Below, piece by piece: positions 24,337 to 36,712 of a stretch of 64,000 bases of DNA; within the stretch, counting starts at the first letter, position 1; the number at the start of each line of letters is the position of its first letter. Under the pieces are notes generated by a model, which worked only from the letters and a program-made list of their open reading frames with translations, was not told the DNA's origin and searched no databases. The stretch comes from Limnomonas spitsbergensis (taxonomy: Eukaryota; Chlorophyta; Chlorophyceae; Chlamydomonadales): contig JAYJMM010000070.1 in the NCBI GenBank assembly GCA_037349105.1, forward strand, positions 372,001-436,000, in the 5' to 3' direction. The position numbers were made by a program, and so were the translations under genes.

Positions 24337-27300
24337 ATGGCGGAATCGAAGTTGAAGAAGCTTTTGCTGCGATACTACCCCCCCGGCATTATCTTGCAGT
24401 ATGAGCGGGGAGGTGTCGTCAAGCAAAAGCCGATCGATTTGCTGGACCTCTCATTGGATGTCGATATCGAGGTATGTGCTTCGTGTCAAACCAGTCCTGG
24501 ACGAGCATCGCGCGCGTCGACCTAGGTGCGACATGAAACTTGCATGTTTTCTGTGTCTGCCCTTCCTGTAAGTGCATCTGATGCATGCTCCAACCCTCGG
24601 CCCTGTCCCGAATGGTCCACTCCCTCAACCTGCTGCCTCGTTCTCGCTCCACACTCTCCGCGCGATTTCATCTCTCCGCGTCTCCCCTTCCTGCCCAGAT
24701 GCTCATCTCTCAGATCATTCAAAGAGAACCGCTGATCAGCGAAAACAGGAGACCGACGCTTCGAGCAGTCATCGACCGTCTTCTGCAAAAGATGCAGGAG
24801 ACGCAGCATCATAGCTTCACATTATTCAAGGTACGAGGCGGAGATGCCATGCACCTGACTTGGATTTGCTGCCGAATAGGATGTCTCTAAACCGGGAGAA
24901 CACTCTTTGGTGCATGGCTCTGGTGTGCCATGCAGATGTTGCTGGACCGTGCAACACCACCTACTGGTGCGTGCTCTTTGAAGTCACCTTAGGGAGGATC
25001 AGGCTGGTTTCAATATCCAGGGATCTGGATGACACTGAATTCAGGCTGGTTTGCATGGTCTTATACAGATGTTCCTGAGCAGCACAACACTACCTCTAAC
25101 CACATGTTCAGTCAGGGGGGCAAATCATGCAGGTATCAAGTATCATAGTGCATGGTGTACGGCATGCATGGTCCTGTAAAGATGTTGCAGGGCATGCAGC
25201 ACCTGTATGATACGGCATGCATGCAGACATGCACGATGCCACACAGATGTTGCAGGGCATGGAACACCTGCAAGTCCTGCACAGGGAGCTAACAGACGTC
25301 ATGTGGGAGCCTCCAGGTGTATCAAAATCTGAGGGTGATTATGACGGGAGGATACATCAAAGGTGCAGATGAATTCCGATGGTTTGATTGTTTGCAATGG
25401 AGGGTGATTTGTAGCTGTCTTTCGGAAGACGGTCGATGACAGCTCTGATACGACACCTGTCAGCAAATAAGGCAAAATAAGTTCAGCATGCCTTATATAT
25501 AAGTAACAAGCGCACAAAACGAACCAAGGGAATGATAATATACCCGCACATTATGTTGTGTGTCAGCCACATTGCACTGAAATTGAAGAAGCAGCAAGCA
25601 TTAAAAGAAGCCGAACTCTGATAGTATTTAAATTTGCGTGTGACTATTGGGTACTTGCGGGGGGGTAATTTGCAAGCCCTGATTTATGCCCCGCCGAATG
25701 TGTGAAGTAGAGGGGCTCCAAAGCATGCATACCGGTAGAAATCATATCATGTCATGCCGCGCAATATCATGTCACACCATATCATACTACGATACTGGTA
25801 AATTATACGACATCATTTGATATACCATCTTTCTATTCAAAACGAACCCCAGAGAATACCAGAGTCTCTTTTAGTGCGTGCCAAACCCCTTCCAGTTCCA
25901 CTAGATCCCAGCGACCTCCTGGCTACCGAGGTGACCTCCAGTGTTGCTTCAGTGCGTGCCAGACCACGTGTTGGTGGCCGCCGGGCTGCCACCACTGTGC
26001 CAACTGTCCGATTGAGACCAAACATAAACCTGCTTACGGCTGGTGGCCGGAGCAGCAGGCTTTGCTGCACCAGCCCTCCATGGTCGTAGGCTGTGATGTA
26101 TCTGAATTGTAGCAGAGGCATGCATTAAAAAGTGATGGTGATTTCCATGGCACCGATCATGCAGGCAGCAGGGGGCTACAATTATTTGTGTGGGGGATTA
26201 GAGCACCATGGGGACCCGCATCCGTGTTGGGGAGAAAAGGTCTGCAGGTCTTATTTGTGTCGCTGTGTAGAGCTCCAATGTTCATTGAGCATGCAGCTTT
26301 TTCTCCTTTTGGCAGCGTGCTACTGATGCAGAGTATTTAATGTGTGAATGGAGTCCGTGACTCTGGAAAGAGGGAGGAACTGAGGAAGGGGTGAGTACTA
26401 TGGATTTTAGAGCAATATTCTGCAGACATGATGGGGGCATAGGCACTCATCTCAGGTTGGAGAGCGGTACTAAAAACCCATTCGGCTTCTAGAGATAAGG
26501 GGACATGTGCTGCCTTGCTCGGCTGCCCTCACTGCGCATTGAGCCCTTGCCCCTCTTGCCCCTCACCCACAGGTACTCAGAGCACATGTGCTACCGCTCA
26601 CGAACTGCGCCTTCAATAAGTCTGGGGACCGCTTCATAACAGGCAGCTACGACCGGACCTGCAAGGTGGGGGGAGGGGGGGGGGAGATTTGCAAGATGCG
26701 GCTTAAGCTCAGGCCCTCAGTGTGTTGGGTATTGAATAGATGTATGGCAAGCATCTGGATTTTATGCGGGGTTGATCCGCTTATTGACACTTCATTTTGT
26801 GGGCACCCTTTCAAAAGTTTGGTTGCCTCTGGTGCAAAGCTCATGGCCCTGTTATGACATCGCATGTGCCCGCTTGTCAAGGATGGGCTTAGGTCCACCA
26901 TTGAAGGTGTGCCCCATACACATGTCTGACTTCCTTGAGAACTAAAAAGCCAAGCCAGAATACTGTTGTTGTTTTTGTTGCATGGTTGATCTTCCTCCCT
27001 AGGTAGCCTGATAGCATACTGTCCTTGTTAGTTGCAGTGTTTGTGTATCCGCGCGACAGCTTGATAGCTTAATGGGGCTGCGGCAACATCTTTGTATCTG
27101 TTCAATAGCCAGACATTCCTGACGTGCCAATGCTGGAGTTGCATCGTCAACACTTCAACGCAGCAGCCTTATACCATGCGTCCCCCTCTGTTCTTCAGGT
27201 GTGGAACACATTCACCGGAGAAGACGTCTTCACCTTGGAGGGGCACAAGAATGTGGTGAGTGGTATGTGGCGCTGACATCTTTCCCAAAGCGAGGCCTTG

Positions 27301-30300
27301 TACAGCATTCCGCAGATTCCAAAGCGCCGCATTATACCGCATTATCTGCAATCTATGGCCGCTGCCCAGTGTCATAGGTTGGTCTAGGCCCTTGACCCTG
27401 GTTGAAGGGTGGATCGCTGGATCCTACCATATAATTTCAGCAGAGAGCCCCTCGCAAGGCACATGGACACCTTTGGGCACTCCTGTTTCTGCCCAGCAAG
27501 TTCGGCCGTCTTAGGATTGATGACTGGATTTAAACCCGTCTCATCTCTTTCATAGTCATGATAATGTTACGGTATTCACGTTTACGTGGCCCATGAGATA
27601 CTGAAAAATGTGTTTTGCCACCCCTCTAAGTCAACATTGTTAAGGGTCAAGGGAAACATAAAAATGCTATTTATGGATTGTCGAAGCCAGATTTTGTTCG
27701 GACGTCAAGATTTGGGCTGGAGTTTGGGGCATGAGGGCAGCATGAGAAGAAATATTGAATTCATACCTAGGAAAGCAATCCCAATCTACGATATATCATC
27801 TAGTGTTGAATCGACATCATCCTAATGCCGCCAAGGAAACATCAGGCAAAATCATGCTTGTGCCGCATGTGAATTTGGTTTGATGCATAATCTTTAATTC
27901 ATAACCGGTAGATAGGATGACTAACAAAATGTTAAGGATTTGTAGGGTATAGTTTGGACGTTGCCCCTTAATAACATGCCACTACCCCCCTGACGGTAAC
28001 TAACAGTATGCCATCAGCGTTTTTTAATGACATGAACGCATTGCAAGTTTGCAATTTCACATCCTCCAGGTGTATGCCATCGCGTTCAACAACCCCTACG
28101 GAGACAAAATCGTGACAGGCTCGTTTGACAAGACATGCAAGCTCTGGGATGCCTACACCGGCCAGCTGTATTATACACTTAAAGGTAACGGAGTACTGGT
28201 GTTCTGTGGGTGTGTTGAATAAACATTTTCAATGGGGGCGTTTTGGCCGGACGTCCATGGAAGACCTTCAGGGGGGAGCCTGGAGCCAAGGCGGGATACC
28301 ATGTCATTGACCCGCTGTCTGTGTGGTTTCTTGTGACCCTGGCCTCCCTGGCGTCAAACTGCAACAACTGGTCCTAATCCAGGGCATCCACCACGCAGCA
28401 CAGGTCACCTTGGGTCCCTGAAGATATCTATTGGCTCATGAAAATATGTCAGACGTAATCTGCCTGACCCTTTTTACACCAGGGCACCAGACAGAGATTG
28501 TCTGCCTTTCCTTCAATCCCCAAAGCACCATCATCGCCACTGGATCTATGGACAACACAGCCAAGGTGGGTGAGGGTCAATACTGATGCAGTGGGGGGGG
28601 GGAGGGAGTTCTTTTATTTACTGGTTGCTTGTTCGTTGTTTCGCCTTTGAAATTGAAATTGAAATCGTATTTCATTATCTGATGGATAAAGGTTGAGCTT
28701 GCTGTATTGCTTGCACTGCAAATGTGTAAGGCTCAGTTTGAGAGCTCCGTGGTGGCGTTATGATGTGGTGGCTGGATGGCATATGCAGGCTGTGTTGGAT
28801 TCCTTTCTGGAGATCCTTGGAGGTTAGGTTTTGTACCTCAAACGTTATATACTTATATGTACAGAATTGAAGTGAGAGCCATGGTTCAAGATCGTTGAAG
28901 TATGCAGACCAGGAGACTCATGGGACATGGGATCGCAAGCCTATTGGGGAGATGCTACCTAACTAAGGGTGGCTTACTGGCTATGAAGAGAATTGAGTTC
29001 AAAAAACGTCACCTTAGCAGCTTGTCATGCCATTGCACACCTTTGGCAAGCTGAGGCAAGGGCAGCTGCATCTTTTAGATTCCAATCTGGATTTCTTGAA
29101 GGATTTCTTATCACATGGTTTTAGGATTTCCCTTGGTCAGGATGTTAAATTGTTTATGTAGGTCAGATAACGGTCCCCCTTGTCGGAGAAATGTCGGAGG
29201 CCAAGGGGGGGGCGGCAGTGGTTTAAATTTGTTTGCCCTAGTTTATTTTAGTGCTCAACCGGTTTGCGGGAACCTGTCCCATACATTAATCCAATGCTCC
29301 GAAGAACATCAAAAGCTAACATTTTCAATGAAGTGGTTATTTGAAGGCACGATATGTTACTTATTTACTTGGGCCTTAAATACCGGTGCCATTGGCTACC
29401 ATAGTAGGGCATGCTGTTGCCCCGAGCAAGGCGCTAAACTGCGCTCAGCCTTGGCACCTTGCTGCGCCCAAATTACTTGGGCCAAAATACCGGTACCATT
29501 GGCTAGTAGGGCATGCTGTTGCCCCGAGCAAGGCGCTAAACTGCGATCCTGATCTACAAGTAAAAATACCCTAAATCTGGAGGAGTTGTCCTATTAGAGG
29601 CGGTTGCTATCATTGTGTTTCATCATATCCGCCCCCCTATTACCATGATATAACACAGCTGTTATCTCCCTAAGTAACATGGAATTAAATCGTGATTCAC
29701 TATGAAACGGTGGTAAATCGACGCTGGCCGGCATGATAAAACCTAGGTTTTCGCATTCTGCACTTGTGACTGCTGAGATTGTCTTTCAAACTACCACTCC
29801 GACGCTAAGGGTTCAATGTCAGATTAAGTTGTGAAAGGCCAGAGCAATGCCACTTGGAGAACTGTTAATGGCTCTGGGACGAATGCTTTCCAAGAATCTT
29901 ATTTCGAAGAAGACGATTCGTGAAGGGAGTGGCTTATTGAGGGCGGCTTAAACGATAGCTAGAACAAGTACATGTGGCAATGCAAGTTTTGCAACGTGAA
30001 TAACGGGACTTTGAAGGACATGAACCTCAAGCACGAACAAACATACCGCCATCAGAAGAAACTAGCAGAGTTCAAGGCCAAGGTGTCAGCTAGACAGACC
30101 ATTGCATCAGGCTTCGACTCTGGTGTTGCACGCAAACAAGCCCGTCTGGAAAAGGAGTCTGAGCTACCATGCAGCAGTGGATCCTGCTGGCTCAGCTTAT
30201 CTTCGTCATGGTCTTGGGGTCAGTGGAGGAGGAGTGGATGTTCTCAGCCATGAAGTAGTGTAACGAGCGGTAGTGTGTGCCGCTTTGCCCCAGTGACCAG

Positions 30301-33300
30301 TGGTGGTGGGAGTGGTGCCCTACTCGCCTTGGATTCACTATAAATCTGAGATTTTAGAAAGTAAAAAAATCAGGCACTAAAAGATGAAGGTTGGTCTAAA
30401 TCCCTAAGATAAGCACTGGTTTTCATACGCTTGCAGAACATAATTTCACCCGGCACAGAGGAGCCACTTGGCCCAAGGTACCCGCTGTGTTCTCTGCTGA
30501 CGACCTCAGATGATAGCATGGACTAAAAACACAGTTTTCTCCCACACGGTATCGTCCGAAACGACAACTATTGTCATGGCACACCAGGGGGCGGTTGCTG
30601 TTGTTGTGATGACCGCCCCCTGGTGTGCCATGACAATAGTTGTCGTTTCGGACGATACCCTGTGGGACAATACCGTGTTTTTAGGTGAATACCATGCTGT
30701 CATCTGAGGCCATCAGCAGAGAATGCAGCGAGTATCTTGGGCCAAGTGGCTCCTCTGTGCCGGGTGAAATTGTGTCTTGCAAGCATAAAAAAATGTAAGA
30801 TTTTGAAGTTTTGTGGAGCATTGGATTAATGTGTGGGACATGTTTCGGTGCCCTTGTATACCGCCTTACTGTCCCCCTTGTTGATGCAACCTGCAGTTGT
30901 GGGATGTGGAGAGTGGGCAGGAGAGAGCAACGCTGCAGGGTCACCGTGCAGAGATTGTGTCCCTCAGCTTCAACACGGGCGGAGATCTCATCATTACAGG
31001 TAGCAACTGGGGCTTTGCATAAGCTCTCAGGGCAGAGTGGGGCAAGCCAGGCAAAATCTTACACCTCAAGGAAATGAAGCCCTTGTTTATAGTTGTATGA
31101 GTGAAGGCAGTTCACTAGTTTTCAGCGACACGGCTTTTTGTGCTTTTATTTTCAACTACTAGTATTCATTTTCGAGCTGAGGCTTGACTTCAAAGCAGGC
31201 AATACCATGCTAGCACTTGCGCTCGCAGTAGGAAGGCTTAAAATACTGTCTCTTTTAAATTGACTTGACTTCTGTTTTCATCTTTCTCAGCTCTTCCCTC
31301 TGTTAGTCTTATTTAACTTGTGTGCAGTTAATTTGTTAATTTGTTACCTTTTGTCCCAGCTTATCTTGCGTGTTTGTACCAAGCATGTAAATTCTTTGCC
31401 TCATAAATTCTTTGCCTTATAAAGTATTGAGTCATAATTCAAAACCTGGTTCTTCGCTTGTTGTCGCAGGCTCTTTCGACCACGACAGCCGCATCTGGGA
31501 TGTGCGGACTGGACAGTGCGTCCACACTTTAACTGGACACCGAGGAGAGGTCAGCTCAACACAGTTCAACCACTCGGGTAAGCATATGACCCCATGCATT
31601 CACATTCATGCTCCTCATGCATCCACATTCATCCTGACATGAGGAGGGATCCACTCCACACAGTCCAGCCACGCAGTTGAGCATCTCCGTGCATTCCCGT
31701 GCATGCCTGCTTTCACATGCCTGTAATGCCCTGCATGCTAGCATGTGTGCCCAAGACCAAGATGCATGCACCCTAATGTTTCCCCATGCATGCACCTATA
31801 TGTTCTTCATGCAAGCATTTCAGCGCATGTAACCGGGGTGTAATCTCTCCTCGTTTGTGGCCTCAGGCACAATGTGTATCAGTGGCTCCATTGACTGTAC
31901 GGCTCAGCTGTGGGATGTGAGGTCGGGGCGCTGCCTCTCCATCAAAAAGGGTCACACAGACGAGGTGAGGAACGAAGGGCTTTAAGAACCCCTAAGATTA
32001 AGCAAGGAAGGGGTACATAAGATTAAGAAAAGGAAGGGGCCCCAAGCAAAGCCAGTTTTAAAAATAATTAATAGTAGGTGTAAGGCTGGGCGGGCTGGGC
32101 GTTGCCTGTCCATGAAAGGGCCACAAAGGCGATGTCAGGGCTAAACACCAGACCCGTCTTGAACGGAAGGCTGACCGTTACAACGCTTTACTTGAAGGGA
32201 TAGTTTGCAGTGAAGCTTTAATTGAGGTTTTAATGCTGTTCATGCAGCCACCCACTGGCCACAACCTTTTTCGAAAGGGCCAGGCACAAGTAATACGGGA
32301 GAAAACAGGGGACGAAAATAAAAACCTAACGAACTGAAATCAATTAGGGTATTATTTCCTACCTCAGTCATTGTTGGAAGACCATGCTTCCCCGGGGTTA
32401 TGCTGCTTCATGTGAATTATACAGTTTAGGGGAGGAGCTGCAGGATTTCCGGTTCCATTAGAAGCAAGGTAGTGTCACGTAGGAGGGAGGCCTGAGTTTG
32501 TCTAGCTGTACCTGATGTACAGAGGAAGGGGTGCAACCTATTGTCCATCTATTTTCATGCTTACGGTATCATTTTTGAATGAGGTAGTCAGTCTGCCTCA
32601 TCCCATCTTCGATTGTTGTCTACCTCAATTCTTATTTGGATTGTATGCTTGTTCTTTTCCCCATTCTGATTCAATGCCTGATTTCAATGCCAATCATATG
32701 TCGGCTTCATCCTAACTCGAATTTTCTGTCTGCCTCATCCCAATTTTGACTGTCAGGTGCTGGACGTCTCGTTTGACTCATCTGGAGCCAAGTTTGTGAG
32801 CGCTAGCGCGGACGGCACAGCCCGCGTGTACAACAGCTTAACAGGTATGTGTCCGTGCCTTGCATGCATCCAGAGACCGCAGTCTGAGGGTCATTGCCCT
32901 CGCTGCTGATTGGTGAAGCAGCAGGCCCTGGCCGTGTGCCTCAGGGCAGGAGAGGATCATGGACAGCGTCTTATAAGATCGGGGACATGGGCTGGTCCAC
33001 AGCCCAATGCTTTCTTAACGAGCAAGACTGCAAAATAAAATGATGGGGGCATGGTCATGCATCCTGATAGTGCTTTGCTCCAAGTTGGAGGTTTGCATGG
33101 GATTTTAGTGGACAGACTGGCTGCCAAAAGAAACGACCAGTGGTTCATTGAGATTTTGTTATACCGTCTTCCCATCCACCCAGAATCTCCCCATCCCCTC
33201 GCCTTTGTGAGTGTTGGCTGGCCCACCTTGCAGGTGTGTGCTTTGATGTTGTAACCTGTGCTGGTGGAGCGCTTGCCGGCCTCCCTAGGGGAGTGCATGC

Positions 33301-34651
33301 ATTGACGTTAGGGCAACGATTAATTGCGTGGTTGCCTGCTTACCTCGTAGGGGAGTGCATGCACACGCTCATCGGCCATGAGGGGGAGATCAGCAAGGTG
33401 TCCTTTAACCCTCAAGGGACGCGGGTCATCACGGCCTCCTCAGACAAGTCTTGCAGGCAAGCGGGTCCATTCCAGGGTTCAGGGCATCTTTTACCCCTCC
33501 AGGGATGAGGGGGCTTAGGTCATCAACTTTCTTAACAGGGGATACAAAGCACCTGTTAGAGGGAGGGTCGGTGCTCCCCGCAGGGTGTGAGGGGTCAGGA
33601 ACTGTTCAGGGTCAGGCACATTTGAGGCCATCCCAGGGTCCAGAGCCCTGAAGCAACTCTCAAGGGTCCGGTGACTTTCCTCTTCATCCCAAACTGACAC
33701 TATTGCCGACCATGCCTACCCCTTGCATCCTGCTGCCTCTGATGGGCTGTCACCTCCCTGCCTCTGACGCCTTGCATGTATTTTGCTTTCTGATGTATGC
33801 TGAGTACATAAAAGTTCATGTGGTCTGAGTGAATTCCCATGCACTAGGGGTAGGCAGGGGGATGCTAACAACCATGTCGGCATCCAATTGCTGGAGGGTC
33901 CTACCCAAGTCCTTCATAAATTGTTTTATTTGCATGTTTGTGTCGAAGGCTGTGGGACACTGAGAACGGGGACTGCCTTCAAGTTTTGGAAGGCCACACG
34001 GATGAGATCTTTAGCTGCGCCTTCAACTATGAAGGCGACTTCGTAATCACAGGGTCCAAGGTGCGTCACGAAAAAGAATACTTTGAATTCTCGCTTGCGA
34101 AACGCCTACAACTGCTTAAGCGGCTTTTCCAGGGTTGACAGGGTTGAGGATGCGTGCCGGACTGCATTTGTCAAACGTTCAAATGATGCTCCTGGAATGG
34201 ATTCATCCGGGGTAATTCTTATTTCTGCGGTTGAAAACATACTCATCAGTGCATGTTAAGATTGTAAACGCATTTGTTCATTGGTTTGTCCAGGAGCCTC
34301 TCGCCTACCCATCTGGATTTGGCTCTCCCTACAGCCTATATTTCAACCATGCTTCAATCCCTGATCACATGCTTTGATTTCAACACTTCCATGCTTTCAA
34401 TCGTGATGTCAACCAATTGATTTCACCCATGTTAAATTAACCCCAATCAATTCCAACTCAGAGAACCCCTTCTTCTGGTTCCAACCCTGATGATCCCAGT
34501 CCTTATTCCATATCTGTTGCTTGCAGCCTTGATGATTCAAACCCTGGTGCCACCCATACTACAATTCCCGGCCCTGCAGGATAACACATGCCGCATCTGG
34601 AAAGCGCTGACAGCCTCCAGCCAGCCGCGCCCCGGATACGACATGGAATAG
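24337..34651 (+). CDS. DAW1: Dynein assembly factor with WD repeats 1 (DAW1/ODA16/WDR69)
   Basis: Thirteen exons: 24337-24471, 24699-24830, 26573-26665, 27199-27255, 28070-28184, 28483-28565, 30897-30999, 31470-31577, 31867-31964, 32757-32844, 33351-33456, 33949-34060 and 34580-34651. Total 1302 nt, 433 aa, all phases consistent. The N-terminus [16 protein letters not shown] is diagnostic of this family. It is followed by about eight WD40 blades; typical strands are [32 protein letters not shown] and [15 protein letters not shown]. In Chlamydomonas, ODA16 is the cargo adaptor that carries preassembled outer dynein arms on intraflagellar transport trains, so this alga should build motile flagella. 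Exon 11 ends AG/GCAAGC, a GC-AG intron; exon 12 follows an AAG acceptor. Confidence 0.95.
24905..25275 (+). repeat. Degenerate tandem repeat in DAW1 intron 2
   Basis: At least four diverged copies of a unit like CAGATGTTGCAGGGCATG plus an AACACCTG tail occur near 24931, 25063, 25177 and 25243, interleaved with CATGCA-rich spacers. No coding function is suggested. Confidence 0.5.
25960..26110 (+). repeat. Dispersed repeat family copy (GCCGCTGGGCAGCCACC type), DAW1 intron 2
   Basis: It matches in order the landmarks GCCGCCGGGCTGCCACCACTG, the accaaac block, the GGCCGGAGCAGCA block and TGATGTATCTGAATTGTA. Related copies lie near 53.4, 53.8 and 59.1 kb on the same strand, and near 50.9, 52.1 and 56.1 kb on the other. 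Confidence 0.5.
29365..29545. repeat. Two-copy tandem duplication, 102-bp period, DAW1 intron 6
   Basis: The block ACTTGGGCC...TACCGG...CATTGGCTA...TAGTAGGGCATG...AACTGCG occurs at 29365-29443 and again at 29472-29545. The last 41 bp of the copies (29403-29443 and 29505-29545) are identical, so the duplication is recent. Confidence 0.75.
29972..30253 (+). CDS. Small ORF with a U1/matrin-type zinc finger, inside DAW1 intron 6
   Basis: A 93-codon frame begins [12 protein letters not shown] and has Cys4, Cys7, His21 and His27, i.e. C-x2-C-x13-H-x5-H, the spacing of U1-C-like or BED-like fingers, followed by a basic helix ([13 protein letters not shown]). After about residue 60 the sequence turns low complexity. 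It may be a relic of a transposase or captured gene, or a nested gene; it lies 170 bp before the large hairpin. I would not assign a function. Confidence 0.35.
   Translation: MWQCKFCNVNNGTLKDMNLKHEQTYRHQKKLAEFKAKVSARQTIASGFDSGVARKQARLEKESELPCSSGSCWLSLSSSWSWGQWRRSGCSQP
30424..30785. repeat. Long near-perfect inverted repeat (giant hairpin) in DAW1 intron 6
   Basis: Two arms of about 170 bp (30424-30595 and 30612-30785) are reverse complements, separated by a 16-nt loop. The inner 60 bp of stem (ending GGGGGCGGT / ACCGCCCCC) are almost perfect, and the outer arms have scattered mismatches and small indels. It is either a fold-back element or a transcribed small-RNA precursor, since it is carried in the DAW1 pre-mRNA. 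Confidence 0.85.
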
Positions 34652-36712
34652 AGCGTACGAGTGGACACGAGCGTTACGTGATGACGGCGAGCAGTCACAA
34701 ACGACAAGTGATGGTGGCAAGCTGACACAAATGCCACGTGCTGGCAAGGGCTGACACAAATAGTTTGAGCTGACAGAAAATTGGCATGAACGGCATGTGC
34801 TGGTGGCGAGCTGACACGAACAGCACTAGCTGGGCGGCGAGCTGGCACGAACGGCAGTTGCTGGTTATATTGTGGAAGCAGCCATGCGCGCTGGCCATGA
34901 CAGCCATTGCATGCAGCTGCTGCTGTCGCTGCTGCCGCAGCCACTACAGCACTTGAAGTGAGTCTGAGGTCCATGTGGTGGCAGTGTTATGCAATGAGGA
35001 ATAACAGCCGCATGCCTGCTCAACCTTGATTTAGGAGCCCGTGGCGTACCCAAATGGGTGACATGAGGTGCACCTTGAGACATGCATGCAAATGCAGCTT
35101 ATTAGGTCTCCTCGTGGGTATCAAACAAACAGCGTAGCAAACCATACATGTGCCATTCGTGTGCCCCTTGCAACGGAGTGTATTAGGAATTTTGGAGAGT
35201 TTGAAAGGATGAGATCGACCAATATTATGAAGAGCTCATTGGACGCGATTTGAGGAGCCCTAGGTCTTGAATGTTTTGAATCAAATGCTATCAGACCAGG
35301 CGGACGAGTCTGTGGGTTGGACTTACAAAGGCCAGCTGTTCTTTCTACTAAGCTGTCGTTGCTTCATCAAGGCCTTCAGCCTCTTGGGCTCTGGGCATAT
35401 TATCTCCCTGTGCTTTACCAAGCTCCTCTTCCGTATGGCGGACCTGTCGCGGTGGATCATTGTACTGTCTGTTTCACCACCAGCACAAGAGATGACATTC
35501 AAATACCGGTAGTCTAAAATAGCTCTTTCACTCAAAACATGGGCATGAAATCTCAGATCATACCTGGATCAGACTATCGGTATCTGGAAATCACTACTAG
35601 CGGACTAGCTGGACTCGAGTCTCTGTTGCTACTCAGGGACTTATTTTGACAGTATAATTTCACTTGCCGGGTATCGGGAGGCTCCCAGCCTCCGGACCCC
35701 CCCGATGTCGATATTCGCCCCCCCTCCGGCCACGCCCACCTCGGCAGGCCGTTGCGCGTCGATTCTTATTCGTTTGTCTCTTAGCGATGGTGAGGGAACT
35801 ATCTGACCATTCACGATTTCAGACACCTGAGCAGAGTTCCCTACATCATTTATTTTCCAATTCGCATGTACTAGGACCTCGTCAGTATCATCTTGATCAG
35901 GTTGGCCAGCTAGACATGATACATGGAGTCATGAGCAACAGTACTAACGTCAGGTTGGGCAAGTGTGCAGTGCCCCTCAGGCTGAGGGGCCAAACCCCAC
36001 TAATGAAATCCACAAAACCCTTTGAACCTACCCCTGCCTAGAACGCCTCCTCATTAGTGCTGGTGAAGATGGTATGAACATCTAGCACTGTGATCGCCAG
36101 CTGGTTTTACGTCTCTGGAGGAGACACCGTGGCATCCACCTCTTGGCCAGACCCATCCTTGTAGAAGTGGTCCAGATGGCAAGCTCACTGGGAGTGTTGT
36201 CATTCAAGTACCTCTCTCCAACCAGCGAGGGGCGTTTACGAAGAGTATAGGGTTCAGCTCTTAGCACGGCCTGTGTCTTTTCTGGCTGCAGCCTTAGGCG
36301 GAGGATGGTGCAGACCCCAAACGTAGAAAAGAAGTGCATCGTCTTGCGCGCCAATGGCGTCACACCTGTGGGACCTGCTCATGAGGCTCGGCTGCGTCCA
36401 ATTGTCTTATATGTGTTGAGATCTGCCCGTGGTCCGCTTCGGCTGCGAGTCTGGATCTTCTGCAGCACCCACCATATCCAAGGCCTCCAGCAGGGCCTCA
36501 GTGCTCTCAGGGTATAACTGAATCAACTTAGCAGCAAGACGTACCATGTGTGAAGCCTCAGGAATCGTGTGAGCGCACACTGCAGCAAAAATCCATGAGC
36601 CAACACTGCAAGGATAAGACCAAGAAAGGTAATGTTAAAAAACACCGTTTTGGGGGGATGAGACTTTAGACAGAGCCTTGAGCTGGGTTGAACCAGACGG
36701 CATGTGAGCTGC
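34652..36712. other. Intergenic region between DAW1 and H2B 3' ends
   Basis: Positions 34660-34865 hold six to seven degenerate copies of a unit near 30 bp (GCTGACACGAACGGCACGTG type), probably in the DAW1 3' UTR. Around 36100-36360 both strands show short reverse-transcriptase-like scraps (minus LRLRLQPEKTQAVL, plus SFKYLSPTSEGRLRRV), which is too little to call. A degenerate histone stem-loop lies at 36632-36647. Otherwise nothing is seen. Confidence 0.4.
36632..36647 (-). terminator. Degenerate histone 3' stem-loop of H2B
   Basis: On the minus strand, 66 bases after the H2B stop, GGTGTT-TTTT-AACATT can form a 6-bp stem, but its outer two pairs are G-U instead of the G-C pairs in the H2A copy. 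The loop is four T. Confidence 0.5.

Noticed and set aside
36082..36363. Reverse-transcriptase pseudogene
   Set aside because: Only short suggestive words on opposite strands; not enough to support a feature.
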